A DNA stretch of 17,552 bases from CAZGYE01 sp964530165 (GCA_964530165.1 CAZGYE010000091.1:1-17552), one strand, 5' to 3'. Shown: positions 1 through 8,097, numbered from the stretch's first letter. The notes: generated from the sequence alone by a model not told the origin. A program made the numbers and translations.

Positions 1-1
1 G

Positions 2-266
2 CATGCTCCGGGGCCACGTTCGCTTCGCTCTCTTAGGCCCCGCCACCCCGCCGGCGTGAAAGTCGAGAAGGTCCCTTGGTGCGACGGCAAAAATCAATTG
101 ACGACGACGGACCGCTGGTTCCTGGCCGGCTGGGCCAAGCGGCTTTCGTGGAAAGGAGTCGCCGAGGTGCGCGCGGCAGAAGTGAAACGTCTGAAGGCGG
201 ACGGTTACGAACCGGTGCTCTCCGCATTCACGTTGGCGCCTGTTGAAGAAGTGGGAGAACTCATGA
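2..266 (+). pseudogene. ISL3-family transposase remnant, internally deleted and frameshifted
   Basis: The plus strand encodes fragments that match my memory of ISL3 transposases. From about position 56 it reads VEKVPWCDGKNQLTTT, then WFLAGWAKRLSWKGVAE (zinc-finger and helix-turn-helix region), and then jumps directly to EVRAAEVKRLKADGYEPVL, which lies far downstream in full-length members. The DDE core that normally lies between is missing, so this is an internal deletion. At about 215-225 the frame also changes: HSRWRLLKKWENS, the normal continuation of GYEPVL, is read in another frame (225-263) and ends at TGA 264-266. The open frame continues off the left edge, so the true start is outside. 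The remnant stops where the GH38 gene on the other strand ends. Only this small piece survives and it cannot be an active transposase. Family assignment rests on recognised motifs, not on an alignment. Confidence 0.72.
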
Positions 267-2963
267 AGAAGGTTTGGTTTTCAAGATCAAGCTGCTCGGC
301 GCGAAACGCTTCAGGGGAACCGCGACAGTGCCGTCTTGGACCGGGATGGCGTTGCCCTGCGGCTGACCGCGCAGATTGCAGGGTTGGGCCTTCACCGCGT
401 GCAGACCTTTTGGCAGACGGACCCGGCACGCGCCGTCCCGGCCGGCCTGCTCCCATAGCCGCAGCAAAATGCCGTCGCCGTCCGGATTCTTCCCCAACGC
501 GGTGAGCAGGACCCCTTTTCGCGAGAGCTCGACGCCGGACTGCATCGGCGGCAGCTTGCCGGGCGAGCCGTCACATGCAGCGGCCTGGGCGCGGCTTCGG
601 GTCTGCCAGGAGGGCGTGATCAGATCGGCTTCGGCGTCCTTCCCTTGGGCGGGCCACAAGCGAACTCGCGACGACCACGACCCGCCGATCCACTGCTGAA
701 AATTTGTGCCCCACACGTTGTTGAACAGATGCACGAACACCACCGGCTCCCGCGGCCTGAACTCCTTGGTGTAGCGGTACACGCCGGGCCGACCGAGACT
801 CACCAGCGGCGAGTCAGCCGGGCAAAGTCCGACGCCGGTTCCGTCGGGGCCGGTCACGGTCATGCCGCTGTTGAGACAGAACACTTCGAAGTTGGACGCG
901 CGGACGACGTCTTTCGACGGATCGACGATCGAACCCAATCGCCCCAGGCGGAACGACGGCCGATCGACGGCCAGCGGCAGGCAGAGCCAGCCCGCCTCCG
1001 GCCAAGTGTCGGGCGCCTTGTCGGTGATCCGCCACTCAAGGTCCACGAACGCGAGATCGCGATACAAAGTGACGTCCAGCGCCACCGCATGCGGAAAGTC
1101 GCCGCCGGCCGCGGCGGTCATGCTGGCCGTTACCGAAACGTCGCCGCGGCGGACATCCAACGTGAAATTCTTCGGCGAGGCGGCCGAATAGGGGACTTCC
1201 TTGGCCGGCGGCATGTCGAACCGGCCAAAATGCCCGACCCAACCGGGGATATATTTGCAGTAGGTCTCGAAGAAAGCCTGATTGATGTCCGCGTCGAATC
1301 GTTCGTAAAGATATTGACCGAATCCGTACTTCGACTTGGAATCAACCAGTTCCCGGCCTTGCCGCTTGTCGATCAGCGAAGCAATCACGCCGCGCGACGG
1401 GTCGAGTTGCACGCGAAATCGCCCATTTTCGATCACCCGGGCATGGGCGTCTGCAGTCGAAAGACCGCTCGCGGATCCGGTCGTGATGGGAACGTAAGTG
1501 CGATATCCCAAAGGTGGAAGCTTGCGAGCCAGAAAGTGCAGTGTCGACCCTTGCTGTTGGACAGGAACGACGCCGGCCGCGGCGACGTCTTTCAGGCCGG
1601 CCACCTTGCCGAACGGAACGTCAACCGTGACCACATCGTCCCGCGACCAAGGCAAGGGGTTGAAGACGACAATGCGCGGCCCGTCGACATTCACGGCGCG
1701 GGCCAGCGCCTTCATGTTGGCAGCCAGTGCCGGGGCTGCAACTTTCTGAGCGCCGCGGATGTAGGCGCCGTGTTCGCGCCAGGACTCTTCCAACTTGGCA
1801 TACTGACCGGCGCGACGGGCTTTTTGCCATGCCTGGCCGTACAACCGTTCGTCCAACGGCATGCTGCCTCCCCATGTGTGTTCGCCGTACATCAAACTCC
1901 CTTCGTACGCGTCTGCGACCGCTGCTGTGGCCGACGGCGCCTTGACGCCCCACGACGCCAACAGCGTGCTGGATGCTTCCAGGGCCGCGATGTCCGGACG
2001 AAGGTTGCGTGCCATTTTGGTCTCGATGGGCATCGAGGCAATGCCATGGATCCAGGTGTCCGGCATGTCGGCCCGCACCACGGGCAGGCGGGGTTTCTCG
2101 GCCAGCAGGGCGTCGCCGAAGTCGGAGAGCCGCCCCATGTGGATCTTCACCCCGGGCAATTCCTTGCGAGCCTTTTCCAGAAGGGCGCCGACCTCGGCGG
2201 CCCTCGGCGGGCCGTGATTGTCGCCGGTGTGGATCAATGCCAACCATGTTTTGTGGGGCCAGCCTTCCGGTGGTTTGAGCTGGCTGCCGTACCCGCTGGC
2301 TTCGTACATCGTCAGCAGCCGGGAGCCGTCGGGACCTTCCCACCAGAACAAGCGGGGCACTTCGGGCGACGCGCTGGCCGAATTGCACCCCAGATGCAGG
2401 AAGTCGACGCCCGCATGCTTAAGGATCGTGGGCAGCACCCAGACGTGCGAGGGCACGTCGGTCATCTTGGCGTCGCGGACCAGCGGCACGTCGAACGAAC
2501 GGGAGAGCTCCGAAGAGAACCTCAAGCCCCGAACGACGTCCTCCAGGTCGAGCGATTCGGTGTGCAAACTGCCGGGCAAAGCATGCCAGACCAGCAGCCC
2601 GTCGCGGACCGCCCGCTCGACGCGGCGGCGGCGCTCGGGCGTCTGTCCGGACCAGAGGATTTGACGCATCGGCCAGGCTGGCAGCGTCCACACGAACCGG
2701 TGTTCCGGCGGCAACCGCCGTGTGTTGTCGCAGACGTCCAACGCCTTGTCGATCATAGTGGTGCGGTAGCGAGTTACCACATTGCGCGCCAGGTCGGTGT
2801 AGCCGATGTCGAAATGTGTCTTGAAGACGACGATCACTTGTTTGAGCTGTGATTTCTTGGCGGCAGACGTCTCACCGCCCCAACTGCAGTTGGGACTCAC
2901 GATGCTTTCTAAAAGCACGGTCAAACAAAGTCCCAGCCACCAGGTAAGAGTTGCGTGCCGCAT
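261..2963 (-). CDS. Secreted GH38-type (alpha-mannosidase-like) glycoside hydrolase
   Basis: This encodes a 900-residue protein resembling the GH38 N-terminal catalytic domain, probably of the DUF5054-like group, followed by beta-rich C-terminal domains. Expected zinc ligands are visible: H50 and D52 in KTHFDIGYT, D169 (also the likely nucleophile) in DAKMTDVPSH, and H362 in YGEHTWGG. A signal peptide is likely: Arg/His at the start, a hydrophobic stretch WWLGLCLTVLLESIV, then a polar region near residue 30. It would act outside the cytoplasm, cleaving mannoside-like or related glycans; substrate is not predictable from sequence. I chose the ATG at 2963 because GGGAGA lies 6 bases before it and the signal peptide begins there; an in-frame ATG at 2990 would add nine residues and leave a 15-bp gap to maf. 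It is the last gene of the co-directional run, and its TGA (261-263) abuts the transposase remnant. Confidence 0.85.
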   Translation of the reverse strand: MRHATLTWWLGLCLTVLLESIVSPNCSWGGETSAAKKSQLKQVIVVFKTHFDIGYTDLARNVVTRYRTTMIDKALDVCDNTRRLPPEHRFVWTLPAWPMRQILWSGQTPERRRRVERAVRDGLLVWHALPGSLHTESLDLEDVVRGLRFSSELSRSFDVPLVRDAKMTDVPSHVWVLPTILKHAGVDFLHLGCNSASASPEVPRLFWWEGPDGSRLLTMYEASGYGSQLKPPEGWPHKTWLALIHTGDNHGPPRAAEVGALLEKARKELPGVKIHMGRLSDFGDALLAEKPRLPVVRADMPDTWIHGIASMPIETKMARNLRPDIAALEASSTLLASWGVKAPSATAAVADAYEGSLMYGEHTWGGSMPLDERLYGQAWQKARRAGQYAKLEESWREHGAYIRGAQKVAAPALAANMKALARAVNVDGPRIVVFNPLPWSRDDVVTVDVPFGKVAGLKDVAAAGVVPVQQQGSTLHFLARKLPPLGYRTYVPITTGSASGLSTADAHARVIENGRFRVQLDPSRGVIASLIDKRQGRELVDSKSKYGFGQYLYERFDADINQAFFETYCKYIPGWVGHFGRFDMPPAKEVPYSAASPKNFTLDVRRGDVSVTASMTAAAGGDFPHAVALDVTLYRDLAFVDLEWRITDKAPDTWPEAGWLCLPLAVDRPSFRLGRLGSIVDPSKDVVRASNFEVFCLNSGMTVTGPDGTGVGLCPADSPLVSLGRPGVYRYTKEFRPREPVVFVHLFNNVWGTNFQQWIGGSWSSRVRLWPAQGKDAEADLITPSWQTRSRAQAAACDGSPGKLPPMQSGVELSRKGVLLTALGKNPDGDGILLRLWEQAGRDGACRVRLPKGLHAVKAQPCNLRGQPQGNAIPVQDGTVAVPLKRFAPSSLILKTKPSS

Positions 2964-3005
2964 GATGGTTCTCCCAATCTTTTCGGTCATCGTTGTTTTC
3001 CGCCC

Positions 3006-3779
3006 TCATGGTGACTGCCCGCCGACGTGGATCCCTAATTCCTCGAAAAGCTCCCACAGTTCCCGCAACGGCAAACCGACCACGTTGCTGAGACTCCCCT
3101 CGACATGCGAGACAAAGATGCTGCCGGCCCCCTGGATGGCGTATCCGCCCGCCTTGCCCCGTGGCTCGCCGGTGGCGATGTACCAATCGAGCCATCGCTG
3201 GCTGTCGGTGTGAAACACGACTTCCGATTCTACCACGCGGTGCGCCTTTTGCCCGTCCAACAGGATACCCGGCGAGCGGCCGGCGTGAGCCGGCTGTTCC
3301 GAGCAACGGGGGGTTGACACCCCCCGCTCGCCCATGTCGTTTGAAACGTTTTGCCCCGGAAGCGCGGCCACGCAGAGGGCTGTGGCCGCCACGTGCGTCC
3401 GTCCGACATAGTATTCCCGGAACCAATGGCGGACCGTCTCGGGCCACGTCTCGTCAGCCGGCGGTTGACCGAGCACCACCAACCGCCCGGCGGCATCGGT
3501 GGCCACGATCGTCGTGTCGGCGGTAATGACAATCAGAACTTCGTCAGCAGCCGGCCGGTTTCCCCGGCTTTCGAGCTGAGAGAGCACGTCGTCGCACTTG
3601 GTCCGGGCGATCTCCAGCATGCGTGACCGGATGGCCGGCCAATCGTGCAGATCCCCGAAGTCCGCTTCGTCAGCCGAGAGCGGCGGAACGACCTCGATCC
3701 GCTCAGTGGGCACGATCTGTCCCAGCAACTCCAATCGCCGCGGCGATCGGGAACCGAGGATGCACTTGAGAGTCGACAT
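3006..3779 (-). CDS. maf: Maf family nucleotide pyrophosphatase with in-frame repeat insertion
   Basis: Maf proteins are cytoplasmic nucleoside triphosphate pyrophosphatases that hydrolyse non-canonical or excess NTPs to NMP and PPi. The signature residues are present: GSRSPRR at 9-15, the catalytic region ITADTTIV at 85-92, GKAGGYAIQG at 208-217 and EGSLSNVVGLPL at 227-238. The 257 residues exceed the usual 190-210. Much of the excess is a 34-residue segment (about 143-176) that interrupts the strand between ALCVAALPGQ and KAHRVVESEVVF. This segment is encoded by a 102-bp duplication/insertion unit described separately; removing it restores a normal Maf reading. The ATG at 3779 has no strong Shine-Dalgarno sequence but gives the standard N-terminus. 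It follows pyk by 23 bp and precedes the hydrolase gene by 42 bp, so it is probably cotranscribed. Whether the interrupted enzyme is active cannot be told; all visible catalytic motifs are intact. dTTP/UTP versus 7-methyl-GTP specificity is not assigned. Confidence 0.9.
   Translation of the reverse strand: MSTLKCILGSRSPRRLELLGQIVPTERIEVVPPLSADEADFGDLHDWPAIRSRMLEIARTKCDDVLSQLESRGNRPAADEVLIVITADTTIVATDAAGRLVVLGQPPADETWPETVRHWFREYYVGRTHVAATALCVAALPGQNVSNDMGERGVSTPRCSEQPAHAGRSPGILLDGQKAHRVVESEVVFHTDSQRWLDWYIATGEPRGKAGGYAIQGAGSIFVSHVEGSLSNVVGLPLRELWELFEELGIHVGGQSP
3247..3356. mobile_element. 94-bp MITE/REP-like insertion with 8-bp direct repeats inside maf
   Basis: TTTTGCCC occurs at 3247-3254 and again at 3349-3356, exactly 102 bp apart, and brackets 94 bp of extra sequence in maf. 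Inside, GGCGAGCGG (3271-3279) and CCGCTCGCC (3324-3332) form a 9-bp perfect inverted repeat. Each arm is exactly 16 bp from its end of the insertion. Between them are two further palindromes, GCCGGCGTGAGCCGGC (3278-3293) and GGGGG-TTGACA-CCCCC (about 3309-3325). The protein bears the same mark: PGQN before and DGQK after the insert. The simplest reading is insertion of a small non-autonomous element with an 8-bp target duplication; 94 + 8 = 102 keeps the frame. No transposase is encoded. Confidence 0.75.
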
Positions 3780-3802
3780 GAGGAACCGTAGAGTTGTCCA
3801 GG

Positions 3803-5272
3803 TCAGGGAATCGCGCGGACGAGCATCAGATTGTGTCCGTCGTCGGACCAGTTGGTTTTGCCGACCAGAACCAATCGGCTGCCGGAGTGCAGCGTCTTTT
3901 CTTCCCGGCCCCATTCGACGACGAAATCGAGCATCTGCTGCGGCGTGTCGTGCACGACTTGCGTCTCGAGCGGGGTGACGCCCCAATACAGACACATGCG
4001 TCGGGCGGTGTCGGGGCGGTCGGTGAGCGCGAGGATCGGCACCCGGCTGCGCTGCTTCGAGACGGCCATCGCCGTTCGTCCGCTGTGTGTGGCCACGACG
4101 ATCAGGTCGGCATCCAGATGCTCGGCCGCCGTGCCGGCGCCCAGCGTGACCGCTTCGGTCACCAGCAAGGCCCGAGTGCGCGGACCGCTTTCGGTGTCGC
4201 CGGTTCTGCTGGAACGGACCAGCTTCTCGGCTTCGTGGGTGATGCGGCTCATCATGCCGACCGCTTCGATCGGATACCGGCCGACGGCCGTCTCGCCCGA
4301 GAGCATCACCGCGTCGCTGCCGTCGAGAACCGCATTGGCAACGTCGCTCGCTTCGGCCCGGGTGGGAAGCTCGTTGGTCTGCATGCTGTCGAGCATCTGG
4401 GTGGCCGTGATGACTGGAATGCGATGCTGGTTGCACAATCGCACGATTCGCTTCTGCAATGCCGGGACGCGGGCGACGTCGACTTCGACGCCCAGATCGC
4501 CGCGGGCGACCATCACCGCGTCGGTTTCATCCAGAATGGCTTCGATGTCGCCGACCGCCTCCATTTTCTCGATCTTGGCGACAATGTGCGGCGGAGTCGT
4601 CGGCCCGTGTTCCTGGATGGTGGAGCGCAGCCGGCGGATGTCGTCGGCGCTGCGGACGAAACTCAGACCGACGTAATCCAACTGGTGTTCGACGGCCCAG
4701 GCCAGGTCCCGGAGGTCCTTCTCGGTCAAACTTGGCGTGCTCAGCTTGACGCCCGGCAGGTTCAGCCCTTGTTTGCTGCGGATGACGCCCGGCCGCTCGA
4801 CCACACACACGACGCGTCCTTCGTCAGTGTGCTTCTCGGTGACCCGCATGCCGACCGTCCCGTCGGCCAGCAGAATGTCGTCGCCGGGATTCAGATCGTC
4901 GACAAGTTGGCGGTACGTGCAGGTGAGTGTGGTGCGATCGTCGGGATCGGGTTCGCGCGCGAACTGGTACCGCTCCCCTTCCCGACAGTGAAGGCCCTCA
5001 TCGGGCAGCGGTCCCAGTCGAATTTTCGGCCCTGCCAGGTCGCCCAGAATGGCAATCGGCCGCTTCAACTCGTCGGAAACCTGCCGAATGGAATTGACGA
5101 CTCGCCGCATCCAGTCGTGCGCGCCGTGGGCGAAGTTCAACCGAAAAATGTCGACGCCGGCGGTCACCAAATCACGCAAACGGTCGAGCGTCGCGCAGGC
5201 CGGACCGACTGTGGCGATGATCTTCGTCTTGACCAACGGCCTTTCAGTGTGATGTCGGTGCTGAAAGTCCAT
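3803..5272 (-). CDS. pyk: Pyruvate kinase
   Basis: Pyruvate kinase transfers phosphate from phosphoenolpyruvate to ADP in the last step of glycolysis, in the cytoplasm, usually as a homotetramer needing K+ and Mg2+. The 489 residues are the usual length. Recognisable parts are the N-terminal barrel strand KTKIIATVGPA, FRLNFAHG, the B-domain region starting after LAGPKIRLG, the catalytic lysine in HIVAKIEKMEAV, the metal-binding MVARGDLGVE (from 254) and VITATQMLDSM, and LSGETAVGRYPIEAV. The C-terminal domain, usual site of allosteric effectors, follows from about 350. The ATG at 5272 has GGAG five bases upstream. The gene lies 50 bp after the DUF255 lipoprotein gene and 23 bp before maf. There is no obvious functional link to those neighbours beyond shared orientation. 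Confidence 0.96.
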   Translation of the reverse strand: MDFQHRHHTERPLVKTKIIATVGPACATLDRLRDLVTAGVDIFRLNFAHGAHDWMRRVVNSIRQVSDELKRPIAILGDLAGPKIRLGPLPDEGLHCREGERYQFAREPDPDDRTTLTCTYRQLVDDLNPGDDILLADGTVGMRVTEKHTDEGRVVCVVERPGVIRSKQGLNLPGVKLSTPSLTEKDLRDLAWAVEHQLDYVGLSFVRSADDIRRLRSTIQEHGPTTPPHIVAKIEKMEAVGDIEAILDETDAVMVARGDLGVEVDVARVPALQKRIVRLCNQHRIPVITATQMLDSMQTNELPTRAEASDVANAVLDGSDAVMLSGETAVGRYPIEAVGMMSRITHEAEKLVRSSRTGDTESGPRTRALLVTEAVTLGAGTAAEHLDADLIVVATHSGRTAMAVSKQRSRVPILALTDRPDTARRMCLYWGVTPLETQVVHDTPQQMLDFVVEWGREEKTLHSGSRLVLVGKTNWSDDGHNLMLVRAIP

Positions 5273-5296
5273 CGGGACTCCAATGCGCGAACTGGG

Positions 5297-5322
5297 CTCC
5301 CACGGCTCGCCGCCCGTGGGCT
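5297..5322. repeat. Palindromic (REP-like) hairpin between DUF255 gene and pyk
   Basis: CCCACGG (5299-5305) and CCGTGGG (5314-5320) pair perfectly around an 8-base loop. The hairpin begins one or two bases after the stop codon of the upstream gene (5323-5325, minus strand). No T-run follows on the minus strand, so it is not a classical intrinsic terminator. It resembles the short extragenic palindromes common in planctomycete genomes, and could stabilise or attenuate the transcript. Confidence 0.55.
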
Positions 5323-8097
5323 TTATTTCGGTTTTGGGAACAGGTTCTGGTTGATCTGCTTGACCGGCTCACCGGGACCGGCGACCGGCAAGCGGCCCTG
5401 GAGGGTGAGTGTGGTCGGTCGGAGGCACTGCGAGTCGTTACAGGCTTGGTAGTGAAGGTGCAGTTGGATTTCCTCGCTCTTTCCGGCCGCGTTTTGCGGG
5501 ATGTTGAGGGTGCCGAAGATCGCGACCCGCTTGTCGTAGACGAGCAGCGGTTCGTCGAAGCCCTTGATCGAGAGTTTCTTTCCCGCGGGATATCGCGGCA
5601 CCGTCATTTTCGTGCCGTGTTTCGACTTCAGGGAAAACGTGGTGGGCTTCAAGAAGTCGGGCTTGGCGGGGTTGGCGTTGATGTGCCAGCCTGCGTTGAC
5701 GTCCACGAGCAGCACGATTTTGCACGTGCGGCCGGCCGGAAGTTTGTCAACCGAGAGAAACGCCCGGGCGGTGAGCTTTTCGTCCTTTTTCTTCTCTTTG
5801 TTCTGTTGGGCAGCCGCGACGAACACAAGGCCGTTTTCACCGGTCGGCGAGGTCTCGCTGCCGGACGTTTCGGTCGGTGCGGCGGCGAGATCGGAACCGT
5901 CGAGGAACTCAGCCGTGGCCAGCGCCATGTTCGTCATGCCGCGAGGCACTTGCTCCAACGACGGTGTGAAGACTTCGAGAATCTCTCGGGCGTAGCGACG
6001 ATATTTTTCCTCGCCGGCGAGCGAAGCCAGGCGAATGAGATTGCGGACGCTGACGCTGTTGCCGGCGGGCAGCACGGCGTCGTAAGCGTTCTTGGTGCGC
6101 GCAATGAGCTCCTCGTGATGATGGGACGTGAAGAAGAACGCTTTACCCTTCTTGTCCCAGAAGAGACGGATTTCTTCGTCGGTCAATTGGCGGGCGGTGT
6201 CGAGCCAGTAGTCATCCTGCGTGGCCTGATGGACGGAAAGCAGCCCTTCGATCAGGAAGGCATAATCGTCGAGGTAGGCGTTCAGCTTGGCTTGTTTCGC
6301 GCGGTAGGTGCGATGCAGCCGTCCCTCGTCGTCCCGCATTTCCTCCAGGATGAACCGGGCCGCCTTCTCGGCCGTTTGGACGTAATCGTCTCGCGAGAGC
6401 ACAGCTCCGGCGTTGGCGAAAGCGCGGATCATCAGGCCGTTCCAGCTCGTCAGAATTTTGTCGTCGCGAAGCAGCGGCTGCCGTTTGCTGCGGGCGTCGA
6501 GAATTTTCTTCCGCAGGCCGTCCAGACGTCCTTTCAGCTCCGCGGGCGAAACCTTCATCTCCTCAGCCACAAGGTCGAGCGGCTTGGGCAGGTGCAGCAC
6601 GTAGCCATGTTCGAACACTTGCGGCTCTTCCATGCCGTAGACTTTCTTGAACAGCTTCGCATCCTCGGCGTCGAGCAGCTCGTCGATCTGTTGTTTCGAC
6701 CACACGTAGTATTCGCCTTCCACGCCGTCGGTCTCGGCATCCAGGGCCGAGTAGAAGCCGCCGCGCGGGTCGGTCATCTCGCGTAACACGAACGTGAAGA
6801 TGCCCTCGACCACGTCGCGGTACAACGGCTTGCCGGTGCGGCGAAACGCCTCGACGTAGACGTCGGCCAACTGGGCCTGATCGTAGAGCATCTTCTCGAA
6901 ATGGGGCACGTGCCAGTAACGATCGGTGCTGTAACGGTGAAACCCGTCGCCCACATGATCGTAGATCCCGCCGGCAGCCAGGTGGTCCAGCGTGTGGTAC
7001 AAGACTTCCGCCGCCTGGCGGTCGTCGTGCCGGCGAATTTCATACTGCAGCAAAGCCAGCTTGGCCGGGACGGGGAACTTCGGTGAGTTCGGGTTGCCGG
7101 GGTTGAAATCGATGCCGCCGTACTGCGGGTCGTGCGATTCCTTGAGCGCCGTCGTTGCCAGGGCCACAAGCGCGCGATCGATCTTCACCGGGGTTGCGAC
7201 CGGTTTGGGCTGCATGGCGCCGCGGAGATGCTTCGTCAAGGCGTCGGCAAATTCTTCGATGTCCTTTTGCCGTTCTTTCCACGATCTGCTGACGTTTTTT
7301 GTGACCGTCGCAAAGCCGGGCCGCCCATGGTCGTCCTTGGGTGGGAAATACGTGCCTCCGGCAAACGGTTTGCCCCCGGGCGTGAGGAACATCGACAGCG
7401 GCCAGCCGCCCCCCTGTGGAGAGCCGATCATCTGAAAGTAAACCTGCAGGGCGGTCATGTAGATGTCGTCGACGTCGGGCCGTTCCTCGCGGTCGACCTT
7501 GATGTTGACGAAGTGCTCGTTCATGTAACGGGCAATCTCCTCGTTCTCGAAGACCAGCCGCGCCATCACGTGACACCAGTAGCAACTGCTGTAGCCGATG
7601 GAGAGAAAGATCGGCTTCCCTTCGCGCCGAGCCTTCTCAAACGCCTCCGGCCCCCAAGGATACCAATCGACCGGATTGTGCGCGTGCAACAGCAGGTACG
7701 GGCTGGTTTCGCGCGCCAACCGGTTCGTGTGTTTGTTTTTCATTTCCGCGACCGCCTTGTGCTGATGCGTCGGCTGTCCGGTCACTGGTTCGGTCTTCTC
7801 GACGGCAGTTGGCTTCGAGAGGGACTGTCCGTCTGCTTCCGCAGTGACGTCGCCCTCCTGGTCGTTGCAGGCTGAGAGGAACAAGCCGCCTAAAGCAAAA
7901 GGCAAAAGGCAAAAGGCGAAAGTATGGGAGAGGCACAAAGGCAGTGAGGCACAAAGGCACTGACGAAAACGACCGTTTTTCTCCCTTCCTTTGCCCCTTT
8001 GCCCCTTTGCCCCTTTGCCCCTTTGTCCCTTTGCCCCTTTGCCCCTTTGCCCCTTTGCCCCTTTGCCCCTCTTCATCTCTTGCCTTCTCCTTATCAT
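5323..8097 (-). CDS. Predicted lipoprotein: DUF255 thioredoxin domain, barrel and DsbD N-terminal domain
   Basis: This 924-residue protein belongs to the YyaL/SPATA20 (DUF255) family. The family core starts at NRLARETSPYLLLHAHNPVDWYPW (about 125) and has a thioredoxin-like motif CYWC (C172, C175), then GGWPLSMFLTP and GGTYFPP. An alpha/alpha six-hairpin barrel runs to about 735. A C-terminal domain (about 755-905) resembles DsbD-N, with the paired cysteines of YQACNDSQC (C886, C891). Upstream of the core is a plausible lipoprotein signal: Lys/Arg-rich n-region, a hydrophobic stretch from about 47, and lipobox LSAC at 74-77. If real, the protein is a membrane-anchored extracytoplasmic thiol-redox enzyme. 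The ATG at 8097 overlaps the moxR TGA as ATGA. A second ATG at 8076 has AAGGAG ten bases before it. A start at M119 (MKNKHTNRL) would give a normal soluble DUF255 protein instead. Domain calls are from motif recognition; the substrate is unknown. Confidence 0.85.
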   Translation of the reverse strand: MIRRRQEMKRGKGAKGQRGKGAKGQRGKGAKGQRGKGREKNGRFRQCLCASLPLCLSHTFAFCLLPFALGGLFLSACNDQEGDVTAEADGQSLSKPTAVEKTEPVTGQPTHQHKAVAEMKNKHTNRLARETSPYLLLHAHNPVDWYPWGPEAFEKARREGKPIFLSIGYSSCYWCHVMARLVFENEEIARYMNEHFVNIKVDREERPDVDDIYMTALQVYFQMIGSPQGGGWPLSMFLTPGGKPFAGGTYFPPKDDHGRPGFATVTKNVSRSWKERQKDIEEFADALTKHLRGAMQPKPVATPVKIDRALVALATTALKESHDPQYGGIDFNPGNPNSPKFPVPAKLALLQYEIRRHDDRQAAEVLYHTLDHLAAGGIYDHVGDGFHRYSTDRYWHVPHFEKMLYDQAQLADVYVEAFRRTGKPLYRDVVEGIFTFVLREMTDPRGGFYSALDAETDGVEGEYYVWSKQQIDELLDAEDAKLFKKVYGMEEPQVFEHGYVLHLPKPLDLVAEEMKVSPAELKGRLDGLRKKILDARSKRQPLLRDDKILTSWNGLMIRAFANAGAVLSRDDYVQTAEKAARFILEEMRDDEGRLHRTYRAKQAKLNAYLDDYAFLIEGLLSVHQATQDDYWLDTARQLTDEEIRLFWDKKGKAFFFTSHHHEELIARTKNAYDAVLPAGNSVSVRNLIRLASLAGEEKYRRYAREILEVFTPSLEQVPRGMTNMALATAEFLDGSDLAAAPTETSGSETSPTGENGLVFVAAAQQNKEKKKDEKLTARAFLSVDKLPAGRTCKIVLLVDVNAGWHINANPAKPDFLKPTTFSLKSKHGTKMTVPRYPAGKKLSIKGFDEPLLVYDKRVAIFGTLNIPQNAAGKSEEIQLHLHYQACNDSQCLRPTTLTLQGRLPVAGPGEPVKQINQNLFPKPK
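7891..8070. repeat. Low-complexity region with 7-, 16- and 8-bp tandem repeats
   Basis: Three microsatellite-like tracts sit side by side in the 5' part of the DUF255 lipoprotein gene. Near 7894-7920 AAAAGGC recurs with a 7-bp period. GAGGCACAAAGGCA occurs at 7930-7943 and 7946-7959 (16-bp period). From 7988 to 8067 the unit CCTTTGCC is repeated ten times with one substitution (GTCCC in place of GCCCC). On the minus strand the 8-bp tract is translated as a repeating GKGAKGQR peptide, and the other two tracts encode the hydrophobic part of the signal peptide. Confidence 0.9.

Noticed and set aside
645..2852. 735-codon plus-strand open frame opposite the GH38 gene
   Set aside because: It lies entirely antisense to a gene with clear catalytic motifs and signal peptide; its own protein is His/Arg/Gly-rich with no recognisable domain, as expected from high-GC mirror frames.
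3780..4436. N-terminal extension of the Maf frame into the pyk gene
   Set aside because: The upstream 219 codons are a low-complexity Arg/His-rich shadow of pyk; standard Maf proteins begin at the MSTLKCILGSRSPRR site.
5297..5322. Intrinsic terminator after the DUF255 gene
   Set aside because: The hairpin lacks a following T-run on the minus strand, and pyk starts only about 25 bp later.
3794..5452. 552-codon plus-strand open frame opposite pyruvate kinase
   Set aside because: Pyruvate kinase on the other strand is unmistakable; the antisense product has no known motif.
7988..8067. 8-bp repeats as a CRISPR array
   Set aside because: The unit is far too short, has no spacers, and is translated; it is a microsatellite.
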